Below, one piece after another: positions 1 through 11,961 of a DNA stretch of 64,000 bases. The stretch spans positions 109,382-173,381 of the forward strand of contig DF237099.1 in NCBI GenBank assembly GCA_000708835.1, given 5' to 3'. Position 1 is the stretch's first letter. The number at the start of each line of letters is the position of its first letter. Origin of the DNA: Klebsormidium nitens. Taxonomy: Eukaryota > Streptophyta > Klebsormidiophyceae > Klebsormidiales > Klebsormidiaceae. The translations under genes and the position numbers were made by a program. The notes under the pieces were generated by a model. It was not told where the DNA came from and ran no database searches. It worked only from the letters and a program-made list of their open reading frames with translations.

Positions 1-39
1 TACCCCAACGGCAAGTTCTGGACCGCCATCTTTGCTTAA
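1..39 (+). CDS. C-terminal tail of an unidentified gene (partial)
   Basis: The first 39 bases read openly as twelve codons, YPNGKFWTAIFA, ending in TAA at 37-39. This looks like the end of a last exon whose remainder lies outside the window. Twelve residues are too few to name a family. Support is only that the frame is open from the edge and that clearly non-coding, repeat-bearing DNA follows, including two direct copies of gttagcgtaccggg at 49-74. It could equally be a chance open frame. Confidence 0.35.
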   Translation, partial: YPNGKFWTAIFA

Positions 40-1463
40 CAAGGAGGGTTAGCGTACCGGGTTAGCGTACCGGGTTTGGACTTGGACGGAGGCACGTTGA
101 AAGGCTGACGGCAGCAGAGTGCTGGATCTCCAGCCTCGCTTGAAGTGGAGGGTCAGCGAGTCGGGTGGGCGTGTTGAGACTGGTGGGGTTATAGTGCATG
201 AAAAGGCCGATGGCAGCGGGGTAAGGCCTGCATTTTCGCACGCTAGCTAGGATGCGCAGCTTTGCATGCTAGCCAGCCTTCAGGTAGCAACGCCGTGAGC
301 GTTCGGTGTGTTACACATCTTGGCACCCCGGCAGGATTTGGTGTGGAAGAGTACTATTGGCCATACTCTAGTCAAAGTTCGAGCGTGGGTAAAACCGTCT
401 TGGGACATCTTATGGTCTCACTTTGCGTCGCACACTAGTCTGCCGTCTTACTAATGCTCGCTATAGGTGGTCTAGGACGAACATAGAGCACAACATTCCA
501 ACTCGAGAAGCAACAGCATTGCCATTTGAGTGGGTCTGAGTGCTCAGAACAATCTTTGTTACAAATTACACCATGCGGATCATTCTTATTATTCCAAACT
601 TCAGCTTTGGCAACCGAAAATTTCCAACTGATAGCCTGGCATGCCGATGGTGCACATGACATGCTGCCGTATCGTTATGACGGTCCCTAGCGCCACATTG
701 CGATCGAGTTCATAGACTTCAAGCTAGGTCATCTTGGAACGAAGAGGCATCGGCCGTCCCTTATAGCTAGGGCCGCATGCGGCGTATGTGGCATATGGCG
801 ATGCAAGAATTGCTGAAAGAGCTGATTTGTTTGTCACTGAGACTCACAGCAACTTCGCCTGCAATAACATGTCACTGAGACTAACAGCAACTTCGCTCAA
901 TAACATCCAAGATCCGCACCTAGTGCGCCAGCACAACTGCACGCGCACCTATACTCAGGCTGTCGCCGGAATCCTCCTGGCCCCAATGCTTGATGCTATA
1001 TCCATCCTAAGTGCATGAGTAGTTTGGATGCCTTGCAGTACTTTTTCGAAATATGATGAAGAGAACATCATGACAAAGGGTGCATGATGGCACCCATGAA
1101 ACTCCTTTTTAGAGGCTTGCTGCCGGGCTGGATATGTCCGAGGACCATACCGTGCTAGACGCCACGGGCACCGAATGCAAGCTCTCACGCTCTTCTTTCT
1201 CAAGAGCCGCCGGCCGATTTCAAGGACTGATTATCTAGTGCTTCGATGATCACATAAACGTGAAGTCACCGCAGCCCAAGTGACAGTTGTGCTTTCGCAT
1301 ATGTGCTCATGCTTTAAGAATCTTCACTTGCCGTTGACGTGAACTTGATCAACGTGAAACCGAGGCAAACTCAACCCGCAACTGTCAACGGCCGCCTCCA
1401 ACATTGACAGGGACGACGTTGTGACACTGAGATAAACTTCTTTACTAAGGGTTACGCAACCGA
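40..1463. other. intergenic, 3' side of the FAD oxidoreductase
   Basis: I see no convincing gene here. The open frames are short and show no family resemblance. The stretch has two direct repeats (gttagcgtaccggg near 49-74, and a 38-base unit near 831-907) and is rich in CATG, GCATGC and GCTAGC palindromes. It lies between the 3' ends of two convergent genes if the left-edge reading is right. Confidence 0.5.
831..907. repeat. 38-base direct tandem repeat, two copies
   Basis: A unit starting tgtcactgagact and running through cagcaacttcg to aataaca appears at about 832-869 and again at about 870-905 with a few substitutions and a 2-base deletion. The period is 38. It is non-coding and resembles a recent local duplication. 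Confidence 0.75.
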
Positions 1464-4400
1464 TTACGTCACGGTAAGAAGCTCTGCTTCTGTTACGGGG
1501 AAGCTGCCAATGTCGTGTCCCGCAACGGGGCGCAACCGTTTGGTCAGCCCGCTGGCGAGGCTCTCGGTACCGGCCCCCCGCCGCTGACAAAACTCGGCGA
1601 TCTGCAAGTATGCGTTCAAATTCGAAGCCAGCTGAACCGATCCGAATAACTTACGTTCCCCAGACAATTGCCCAACCTCGGTCAGTAGATACTCAAAGCG
1701 AGGTTCAGTTTTGACTAGGTTCCGCCCAAACGGTGTTTTACCAGACTTTGAGTGATGTGTGTTAAGTCATAAAGAGATGTAGCCAGGCACTTTGCATTAA
1801 ACGATTCATCCTGCCTGCGGAGTATTTCTTGCAACGAGGCAACATCTTCCAGTCCCTGCACTTGCTGCGCTTCCGTGGTTGGAAAATCTTCCTGGGGCTT
1901 TCAAGAGACTTGTTTCTCTCTGGTTTGACAGCGGCTTTTCCGGGAGCTCCTCAGGAACGTGCTTAGGGAGTCTTGGATTCAGGAAGGAGTGTTTCTTGCC
2001 CCTGTTTTTAACACCGGTGCTTAGCATAGAACGATGTACGGACAGTGTCTGAACGGGTAAGACAGTCGGCAGGCATAAGCACGCACTCTCAAGAGCATAG
2101 CGTATACCTCTAGAGCCATAGCGTACCTGCAGTGCCATAGCTCGGCCGCTCAACACCGCATCCTGCATGCTGGAGCCCAGCAGCCAGTCGCCGCAAATCC
2201 CGACCCGTCCCAGGGGGTCGAAAATACAAGGCACGCCCGGCGTATTCGTTGGCAACGCTGCCCCCCTGTAAGAATTCATCCGTTTCTCAATATGTTCCCT
2301 AAAAAGAGAGCAACGCCTCTTTGAAATGTCGATTGAAAGAAACGTTCTACGCAATGGAGACAGACTTCCGCTGTCGACGTCGCGCTTGGATTTACAGACC
2401 GCACAAAATCTAAACCTGACGCACAAGCAATGGTTACGTCGCAGATTACCGCAGGACATTCCCGACATTGACGACGAGCAAACACCACCACCAACCAGAT
2501 AGAGCCTGCTAGAGTTTCATACTAGTATCACCAAGATAGAAACAACGCGGATCACCACCATAGCGTATTGCTTTCATTGGGCAATTGAATGGAGTAACTG
2601 TTCGTCCCCTGGTGCAGCACTGGGCGCTCACCAAAGTTGCGTTTTGGTGAAGATCGGGGCCGGGAAAGTCCCCCGAGAGACGCCCCAGGCGTCTTCAAAG
2701 CCGTCGAGCATTTCCCGGGTGACCTTCGCGGCAACCGGGGCCGGCACAGCTTCCTACGCGGCACAATCCAAAGCACTCTGAGAAAAGTAACGAACTTTGA
2801 GATGTACTTTGCGCAGATGTACAGAAACCCGCATGAGAGACCCAGAAACCTTGGCTGCGGCTGAAATCGGCACTGCTTCTTACATACAGCGTTAAACGCA
2901 GGACCTTTTTGCATCGTTCATGATCCTTTAGGCGAGCGCAGACCTGCACAAAGCTGCATGAGTCTTTAACTTAAGAGTGGGGTAGCAAGGCAAAGGGGGA
3001 GGCATCTGCGTCGTCTTTCGAACCAAGATTCCTAGCATCCTGTGGGTGAAGACGGCCTCGTGTGACCATACGCGAATGGACTTTGTTGTCGTTTCGTTGG
3101 CCCCACCTCCGTGGCTTCTACATGCACGTCTATCTCTTCTAGCTCCGAGCGACAGCCCAAAGCGCTTCCGGAAGTCCTGGCTTGCTCTTCGCCGAGGAGC
3201 GCTATGGAACGGAAAGTCTTGTATCCATGTGTGCCTGGGACCGGCCAAACTGGAGATATCGGCTGAATATCTTCCATGTCGAGCTCAGTCCTTGTACGTG
3301 CTCGCAGAGTTCGGTAACTTCGTAAACAAAGAACGTTCTTTTCAGTAACGGAGGCTTTCCACTTTGAACAAAGCTTAGAGACTTACTTAACCCGTCTCAA
3401 ACCCACTCCTCACCTGGGGAACCTTGTTGTCCTTTCCGTAGCCCGCCGTGCTGAAGAGCGTCCAGCATTCCGGCCCGCTCCGCTTGAGCTTCCGGTTGTT
3501 GTTGCACGCCCACGAAACGGACGGAACGTCTTGTACGAACGCAGCGTCGATCTCGGGCGGGAGAGGCAGGGGCTTGTCGAAGGCGGCGAGCAGAGCCCAA
3601 ATGGAGCTCAGGCGTAGACTCTGAAGCAGCCAGAAGGTAATAGTTGATAACGAAAAAGACGAGCTTAGACCGTAAGTTCTAGGAAACGGAAAGGAAACGG
3701 TTGGTGACAGAACGAGGAAGGCAGAACACGCGAGCTGTGGAGAGTTAGGGACTCGTCGTTGAGAAGACTTCAGGGAATATTGTTTGTGTTAAACAGAGTG
3801 TAAGCACTTATCGAGGGCCTTCATAGAGGCTAGAGCTTGCTGTGGCCATTCATGAGTGCGGCGTCACCTTCTCACTAGGTATTGTGAGCTGAGAACGGAA
3901 GACCGTATGCGCCCCTTGCATCTTCCTTTCAGTTCGCCATGAGCGATACTTTAGAACGCCAGCTTCAGTCGCCGGGTACGGGCCTTGGCAAATCTGCTGC
4001 CATCAGATGACAATATGAAAACGAGCGACAATGTTTGAATCGTTACTTGGCGCTGAGAGTCTGTGAGTGCGCGATCTACTCACCTTCATTTGAGCTGCAA
4101 CTTCTGGGACCCCCGCTGGAGCTAAGAGCCGATTCGCACACTTCCCTGCACAAAGCCGGGTCGCATCAGTACTGATTTCCGGAGAAGGGAATGCTACCCG
4201 TTGCATAATCAGTTCTCATCTACTCCTCTCTTGATTTCACACTCTGAGGTCACCAACACGTTGACAGTACAGGCGTGGTATCGGGCCGTTCTTATCGCAG
4301 GTTCGAGAATGCGAAAAGACAGCAAGTGAACGGTCGAACGCAATCTGGACCACTTCGTAAATAATTGGGAAGCGTCACAAAGCGAACAGACGCGACGTCG

Positions 4401-6531
4401 AAAGTGAGAGATCTGAAGCCCCAGAGCTTTTCAAGAGTCATTGGCACAATCTCGACGAATGCAGAAGAGGAAAGGAAAAAGGGACGAAGAAGATTTCAGC
4501 GAGACATTGACAGCTTTGAACTACACTCTGTAGAGTTCGCAGACCTCTTAGAAGGTAGCTCGCAAATCAAATCTGAGCTTGTAATATCGACATTCCTACA
4601 GCTCATCAAATCCCTCGGCATCCAAACAGGGGGCAAGGCAGTAAGCTTTTCAATACAAACAGTTTGCTAGAGGCAGCAACCTAACCTACCGTTATGGGCA
4701 ATCACAACAAAGTCGAAATCACCCTCGTGCCTTCCGTTTTCGCTTAGTCGCCATTTCCCCCCGCTGGGCTCCATTCGGCTAACCCAACATGGGCGACGAG
4801 TTTGCGCTAACCCCTGCCGCACCTGCCAAAGACAACTTCGCTTCAGCTTTTGCACGCAGGAAACGATGGAAGAGAAAACATCACTTCGTCAAAATATGAA
4901 CAGAAGCAAGGGCGTCCCCTGCTTGTAAACATATGCAGGATAAACCTGACGAGACTCAGAAAGCGTTGCCGAACGGAAAGAAGTTTGGTCGATGCGAGCT
5001 TGTTCCATGGAGAGTATGTTTCCAGCATGTCACATCGCTGGCCAGGAAATGTTGCACACCTTCGCAAGCTGAACCAGATTTTCTGGCTATGCAGCTCTGG
5101 AACGGAGAAATGTCACTGCCACCTCACCATGTAATCAGAAACGAAGAAAACGGAGACAGAAGGTGCTTTGAGGGCAAGGAAAAAACGAAACATTTGCATC
5201 ATGGAAGGGAGGAAACGCCCCACCTTTTCTCCCAGTCGATCTGCAAGCCCCATCATGCCATCGACCCCCAGATACTTCGGCTGCTCCCCAGGCAGCGGTG
5301 TGAATTGTCCTCTTTTCAGGTTCCCCACTGACCCATCCCAAACCCGCACTAACCCCTCTGCTTCCCACTGATCTACCATCTTTTGAACAATGGGGTCTGA
5401 AACCGTGAAGTACTGCGCAGCGTGGTCGAAAACTAGAGACTGGCCGCCTGGGGTGCTGATGTGTCTCGTGGCGAGACGGCCCCCGAGACCGCGCTTGCCC
5501 TGAGAGTAGAGTCAGGAGCGATACGTTAAGCCTGCAAATCATTTTCTCAGGAAGGGCGATTAGTGCATTTCAGACGAACAATCCTCGGCAAGCTGCTTCT
5601 AATCTTCGGTCTCAATCATTGTTGGTCATTGACTGTTCACAAGCGGGAGAACAAGGGGAACATATGCAGGGGCATGATAAGTTTGGCTTGTGAAGTCGGC
5701 TGCTGCGAACACTTCAAGCGTCAACATGCCCCTGACTGACTCAAGGGACACCTTATCATCTCATGAAGAGGAAGTCTCAGCTAGACCTCATCAAGAGATC
5801 ACTGACTGCGGCTTTGTCAAGAGTCTTTCAGAGAACCCTTCCGTGATAGAAGCCCCCTTATACTACTGTTTTGTGGAATGCATCCTTTCTTTGAACGCTC
5901 CTCCAATAGTACTCCTAAGATGGTGTGGTATGTTTATTGGATCCCTCACCGTGTCAAAGACCGTCGACCGGACCCCCTGGTCAGACAACACCTGTGCGCA
6001 TATCAGCCCCGATAAGCCCCCCCCAATGATTGCCACTGAGGCATCCTCCGGGACCTCCCCTTTGAATACCGTCCGTTGCTTTTCCGTTCTAGGTGGTGGT
6101 TTGCCATTCTGCGATGGGGGCCTTGGGCCTCTCCCTGCGTCTGATTTGCGCCACACATCTCGTGTTCTAGGCAGACTCCTGCTCTGCCCCGGTGAGTTTC
6201 TCCCTCTCTCTATTTCTTTGCCTGGACTCCCCTTTGAGGATTCACGGGTCTGCCCGGATGATGGTTGTTGAGTGTCACCTTCCGGCAGCCCAGACACCGC
6301 GTTTGCTCCATGTAAAGGGGATGTGTTTGAACAACTTTGTGTCGGCCTGCCACCTGCTGGCATCCTCAACCTTGGAACTGATGTCTTTTGATTCCGAAAA
6401 CGATACACGATTCGAGGGCCACAAACCTGCGTGCTGAAAGTAGAAATTTGTTGATGAGAAGCATTGATATGTTCCAACACTCCCACCTTGCAAGCGCCGC
6501 TTCTGAGCAAGGGCGCTCGCAGAGCCTGCAT
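1464..6531 (-). CDS. renalase-like FAD/NAD(P)-dependent oxidoreductase, probably plastid-targeted
   Basis: Eight exons (6531-5950, 5499-5224, 4822-4690, 4145-4084, 3620-3414, 2753-2632, 2265-2127, 1601-1464) join in phase to 552 residues. Residues 170-175 are the Rossmann dinucleotide motif GGGLSG, followed at 195-206 by GKRGLGGRLATR, the renalase/amine-oxidase GG-R-T motif. Later blocks are AHNGKCANRL (about 328), a QLWGAALP block ending near 466, and GICGDWLLG (483-491), the C-terminal FAD-binding segment. The tail has GHDIGSFP. From memory this order matches the plant At3g04650-type family, whose substrate is not known to me. Residues 1 to about 160 are poorly conserved, basic and Ser-rich, fitting a transit peptide. 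The ATG at 6531 was chosen because the frame extends only to a GTG beyond it. All splice sites are GT-AG. The gene is divergent from the UBA2-like gene. Confidence 0.9.
2085..2146 (-). repeat. about 20-base tandem triplication spanning a 5' splice site
   Basis: Reading the minus strand, the end of exon 7 (GCTATGGCACTGCAG, then GTACGC) is followed inside the intron by two further related units, GCTATGGCTCTAGAG then GTATAC, and GCTATGCTCTTGAGAG then TGCGTG. The copies keep the reading frame open. Each copy recreates a G-rich end before a GT, so it makes candidate alternative donors downstream of the one I chose at 2127/2126. Confidence 0.6.
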
Positions 6532-8296
6532 CTTGTCAGCAAGCACAATGCATCTCGAACTTTCACCGGGTTCTCTGCAATGCCGTCCTCACATTGAAGG
6601 AGCTGCTATTAAAGCACGTCCAGACGCCAGTGGCAAAGATTCTGTGCAGAGACACAGGGCAGACGGATGACGTTCTGCACAGCGCACATAACACCACCAT
6701 GATCCATGAATGCTCATCTTCTGTTGCAGCAAATCTGGTGTTCAAACCACGCCCGGGCAGAGAGTACTGCTTTGAAATTAACGTCAAATTCACTTGTATA
6801 TTGCCATTTTGGCTGATCGTCCTTTAACATCCATAAGGGCCTAGCTTTAAACTGCGGCTAGCTAATTGAAACGCGGAATACCGCGCGTAGACCTGTTGCC
6901 AGTTGGTACCGTATACGGGGCAAAATCAGGCAGATACCGTACCAGGGTACCTCAAGTCCGGGTTTTGGCAATAATATTGCCTTGTTTTTGCCTGGGCGAG
7001 TTGGGGGCCTGTTATGCATAAGGGGTCCGCGTTATCGTCCGGTCGTGCCCGGGAGTAGTATTGGGGACAGCCTGGTGGCCGGTCCCGACTTGCAGTTACT
7101 AGCGGACGTTCCCGGTTCGATAACTCTAGATGTCCCGCCGTGTCAAGCTGTGATTTGATTCAGACCTCCTGCTCGTAGAGGGGCTAGCTAGCTGATAGAG
7201 AAGCCTCAACTTAACCGTCGGCCTGACTGAATTTGGTCAATGGATGTCAAAGGGGTGCGCTACTGTGATTGGCTCGGTTCACGTGCAGGTCCGTCGATGA
7301 AAGCACGCGTACGGCTGCATGTCGGTGCTTGGCGAGAAGCGATCCCCTTGCGCGCCCTCCGACCCCTTCCCAACCAATTCTCTGCCGAAGAATTTCCGGT
7401 GTGAAAACAGTTCTGAAAGATTACAGATTGGTTAAAAGAGTCTACTGGAGAGTCGAGGGTAAATACACAAGTTTTCTAGGATATGACACCATGGTATCTG
7501 AGCTTAGGCTCATGCAGGTGTCGACTGCAGCATGATAGGGTGGTCACATTTGTATCCTCGGAAAGTCGGCGCACCGACCCCAAGGGTGCGCACCGACCCT
7601 AGAAAGCCACTTCGGTCATATTTGCTTTTGGGGCCACTCGACCCGACGGCTAAAACTTCCCGTAATTTGCGGTCTCGAGTCTCGACGGTAGATTGTGCGC
7701 ACCCACCCTAGAAACTTTTTCGGAGGTCCGGGATCGGTCGCCCCCACCCTAGAAATGTTGCGACCCCGAACCTTAGCTAGGGCGGAATTTCCGCCCCGAG
7801 GGTGGAATTTCCACCCCGAGGGTCGGAATTCCGGCCCCAAGGGTCGTCGCGACCTCAAATGTGACCACCCTGTCACTGCTTTGAATCTGATCCTGGGCCC
7901 TGGATGGCCATCATTCTACATCGTATTAGTTGACACCGAGTCTTGCCCAGTGTCCCGGAGCGAGAGGCCAGCGTCTCTGCTACCGGGGTCGCGCTGCTTG
8001 GCGCAGGCTCCAGATTTCCATAGTGTCATCTTGCATGTGGTCCCCCGAGCACCCCAGTGCTCCCTACGACAGGTTACAGTGTCGCAGCCCCATGCCTTTG
8101 ATGGGTACGGGCTTATGAGAAGATAACATTCTGAAGTTTGAGCTTCGCAGAATTTGGGATTCAGGCATCTGGCCGTGCAGCAGGGGACGAAGCTTACGGC
8201 AGCAGGGACGGTGAAGAGCGCCTTGGACACTGTGCAGATTGCAGCAAAGTCGACTCGCAGGAAGATCCAGTGGTTGCACACCTCTTAGGAGGGATC
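6532..8296. other. divergent intergenic interval (FAD oxidoreductase / UBA2-like)
   Basis: Both flanking genes are transcribed outward, so their promoters and 5' UTRs must lie here. No conserved gene is visible. The central part holds the miniature inverted-repeat element at 7537-7871. I could not pick out a reliable TATA box. An open frame at 8138-8296 is in frame with UBA2 but begins with TTG, so it is read as 5' UTR. Confidence 0.6.
7537..7871. mobile_element. miniature inverted-repeat element, hAT-like ends
   Basis: The left end reads AGGGTGGTCACATTTG and the right end is its exact reverse complement, CAAATGTGACCACCCT, about 335 bases apart. Weaker inverted similarity extends outward (gcagcatgat against gcagtgac read from the other side). 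The interior has the palindromic unit GGTGCGCACC, repeated ccctagaaa boxes, and three tandem roughly 20-base units of the type GGAATTTCCACCCCGAGGG at about 7791-7846. There is no transposase frame. An AGGGTGG/CAGGGTGG end is typical of hAT elements, but I could not see a clear 8-base target duplication. Confidence 0.65.
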
Positions 8297-11200
8297 ATGG
8301 CTTCGTACGGAGGGGAGGACAAGAAGCGGAAGTTGGACGGCTCGGCTGCGGCCCCTTCGTCGCTGCGCCCTGAGGAGATCAAGGATCTGCTGACTGCGCT
8401 GAAACAAGAGCAGGTGGTGGACCTGCTCGTCAAAGCGTGAGTAGCTCCTGCTTCTCCTGGGTAAAGATTTTGAGCTGGACACGAGTTGCGCATGGCGGTT
8501 TATGCAGACTGGCCTGAATTGGATGCACCTCCCTCTTTTTCAGAACTTCCTGCTGAGATATTATTGGTGCTTGAGTTTCCATCTTATGGGTAATGGTTGC
8601 AGTTCTGCTCGATTGTTGCTTGGTATGATTTCTGTCGACTATTTCGAGCAAGTAGTTGGGTTGTTGGACAGTTTGATCATGGTAAGTTTTGCATTGCTGA
8701 TTCGACCATAGATTGCACTTGCTTTCAAATCTGATGTTGGTGCTTGTTTCTGACCGCTGGGCCAAAAGGCCTTCACAAGTTACTGGATTCTTGTGTTGGA
8801 AGCAATTCAAGTCTTACTCATCCGGTGCATCAGCTTCTGTGCAGCCTTTGTGCAGTCAGTTTCTGCAGGAAGATGGATGATTCAAAGGTTGTAAGTTGCA
8901 AGCAGGGTGTTCTGAAGGATTGGTAGCCGATCTGAGCATTTAGCGCTTTTGTAACCGGTCTTCACCACGGTATCTGTTGAGGTCTGGTGCTTGAAATGTA
9001 GAGGTGTTTATGTAAGCAAGCTACCCGACTGCTCTGAGCCTGACACTGGAGTGTGCATCCTGGTCTTGGCTGGGTCTGCAGTTGTTCCGCTCATCCTGAT
9101 GTTCTTGACGATGTGAGAGATGCTGCGAGCAAAGATCCTGCAACTCGAAAGCTCTTTGTGCGTGGCCTGCCTTGGGAGACGACCACCGAGGAGCTGACTG
9201 CTGTGAGTAGTTTTGTCTGAATCCTGCTACGATTGATCGCACTAGGCGCAGGCACCACAGAGATTAGTTGTTATCCAGTTGGTAACTGATTTTCTGCTGA
9301 GGAGCGGATTGACCAGGTATGACACTTGGATAGAGTCGAAGGGATGCGCAGAGATTTGGCTGCAGGTTGTTGCTTCTTCAGCTCCTTTTGCAGCTTTGAA
9401 GCTAGTTGACTTACTCGGGACTTCCTCAATTGCCATCTGCCTCCATGTCTTCGAAGTTTTGCTTTACACACCTCTGCGTTGCTCATCATCTTGGTCTACT
9501 TTGTCGTCAGTCGTCAGAAACCAGCTGCGATCTTTTCATGCTGCTTCAGTGTTAAAAACGAAGGATGTCCTTCAATCAGTTAGGAATTTTACTAGGTTGT
9601 GAGCGTGCCACAGCGGCTGAACAAGGTAGAAGAAAATCTGCTTTCAAGCCTGCTTGAGGCTTGTGATATCGAGGCGAGTTTTCCAGCAGTGACACACCAC
9701 TTGTGAAGCCACGAATTCTTCGAATCTGTAGGTCTGGTCATGGAGATTCTCACTGTCTTCCTTGTTTTCAGGCGTATGAAGAGTTCGGCGACATTGACGA
9801 AGCAGCCGTCATCGTGGACAAGATTTCTGGCAAGTCCAAGGGCTTTGGATTCGTCACCTTCAGGCACATCGACTCTGCTCAGAAGGCCCTTCGGAACCCA
9901 AAGAAGCAAATCAGGGTATGTTTACACAAAGTTCTATTGAGCCTGCACCTTTGGCGGCCAGTTTGTTGGGCTTTGGAAAGTGTTACCCTGCTTCTGATTT
10001 CCCACAGGCCTTGGAACTGCTAATGCAGGTCCCCCCTGACAAAACTGTGGATGTTTTAGGACATTGAAAAGGAATTGCGTTTCCTCCTCAGCTCATCTCT
10101 ACGTGCTCAACACAAGCGAAGGCTCTGTGCAATCGGTTTTGAAAAAGAGTTGGGAAGGAGCTCCGATGCCGGCACTTCAGGACACTTGTGACAATCACCC
10201 CCAGTCCATTTACGGGTTCTCTTACGTTTTCAGCTAGTGTTCGCTGGACCCGGTCTTCGATCAGTCTTCCTTGTCTTGTTCCATTTGCGCTGCAAAAGTG
10301 TCTGCCGAAGTACCACCATTGTTGCATCTTATTCAAGATTTCCAGCATGGGTTACCCAGGGTTTTGTCAGAGGTAGATGGATGTTGATGTCACTGGTGCT
10401 CGTCTGCAGGACCGCACCGTGCACGCCAATCTGGCGGCACTTGGCAGCAGCGCGACCCAACGGGACAACAATGACGTGAGTCAGCGCAAGGTCTATGTCG
10501 GGGGGCTCAACTACGACACCACCAACGAGACGCTTCTTGAGGTCTTCGGCAAGTTTGGCGAGATTGAGGAGGGGTCCATTGCCACGGAGAGGACAACCGG
10601 CAAGTCTCGGTGAGAAAAAAGGGCTTTTGTTTTTGCTGACCGTGCGATACCGCGCTCTGTTGGAGCTTCAGAGTTCCTTTGTATCCTTATTTTTTATTTC
10701 AGTGTAGGCAAGAAGTCTGTATTGTTTATGTAGATCTGCTTCTGTTCTCGTGCTGAGGTTCCTGTTTTTCTTGTTGGATGTTGCATCAGGTCCGACAGTA
10801 TCTGCCGTACTTGTAGCCGATTTTCCGCTTTGAGCCGGCTTGTGCCTCACGATGTTTTCTGACGACAAAATTTGATATTTGCAGCGGGTTCGCTTTCGTG
10901 ACCTTCCGAACGGCCGAGGGCGCCCAGGCGGCTTGCGCAGAGCCAGTGAAGCACATTGACGTGAGTACTGTCTTCGAGATTCCCCGTTGACTAGGTTGCT
11001 CACCTTCCCAATACGTAACGAGGCTCGTCTCAGAGATTGTGCCTTGATTTGGTTGCTTTCACTTAGACGGAGTCTGCCCGTGGTAAAGTGGCAAGTGCAC
11101 GCACTAGCACCAGTTGATGAAGAATTTCCGGTGTTTTTTGCCAGCTTTTTGATTGCGCGGCTCCGAACTGTATTTCAGTCGATGTAACTGTCGCTGAGCA

Positions 11201-11961
11201 AAGGAGAAATACCCCGTCAACCTCTTGAGCCGTTCAAAACGAAGGCGATGCTGTGCAGCCTTAAGCAGCCAAAGGTCTGATTGAATGGTTTCTCTTTGCA
11301 GACACGCAACGTCCAGGTCAAGCTCGCTGCGGAGGGCCGGCAGCAGCGGCAGCAGGAGCAGACGAGCGCGAGCGGCCTCCAGAGCTACAGCAACAGCGGG
11401 ATGGGCAACCAAGGGTACGGCGGGAACTTCATGGGGAACCGGCCCATGATGAACCAGCCTATGGGCCAAATGGGCTTCGCTTCCGCAGCACCGATCGGGC
11501 AGATGGCGGGTTACGCTAACCAGGGCGGGTTAAGCGGCGGGCAGTACGGGCAGATGGGCGCCGGGCAGGGGTTCGGAGCGGGGCAGCAGTTTGCGGCGCC
11601 GCTGGGGCAGATGGGGGGGATGCAAGGGGCGCTCCAACAGCCCGTGCAGTATGCTAACCAGGCAGGGTTTGCGGCCGTCCCTGCTAACGCCGGCACTCAG
11701 CAGTTTGCTCCGCAGCAGGGGGGACAGCAAGGGGGCCAGTTTACGGGGGCCCAGCAGGGCTTCGCTGCTCAACAGCAGTTCCCCGCGCAGATGGGGGGCC
11801 AGGTAGGAGCAGTGCAACAGCCGCAGGGCCAGTTCACATCGCAAGCAGGTAATGGTCAGGTCGCGGGTGGCTTTTCGCAGCAGGCAGTGCCAGGGGGGCA
11901 AGCGGCGGGTATGGCTGGGGGCCTGCCCAACGCGATGTACAGCAACTTCCAAGGGCAGTAA
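8297..11961 (+). CDS. UBP1-associated protein 2 (UBA2)-like, two-RRM hnRNP protein
   Basis: Six exons (8297-8436, 9082-9202, 9772-9915, 10377-10609, 10885-10960, 11302-11961) give 457 residues. The N-terminus carries the basic KKRK cluster (nuclear signal) and a short helical [14 protein letters not shown] segment as in plant UBA2a/b/c. RRM1 has RNP2 LFVRGL (71-76) and RNP1 KGFGFVTF (110-117). RRM2 has RNP2 VYVGGL (174-179) and RNP1 RGFAFVTF (213-220). Residues about 250-457 form a Gly/Gln/Met/Ala-rich low-complexity tail. Family members bind U-rich RNA in the nucleus, associate with UBP1 and affect mRNA stability and ABA or wounding responses. The exon 3/4 junction (AGG to ATG at 10377) is the only one where a second acceptor (AG at 10370) was excluded, because it opens onto a stop. 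Confidence 0.94.

Noticed and set aside
5690-6271. 193-codon + strand open frame
   Set aside because: It is antisense to exon 1 of the renalase-like gene, which carries the GGGLSG motif and joins in phase to the other exons.
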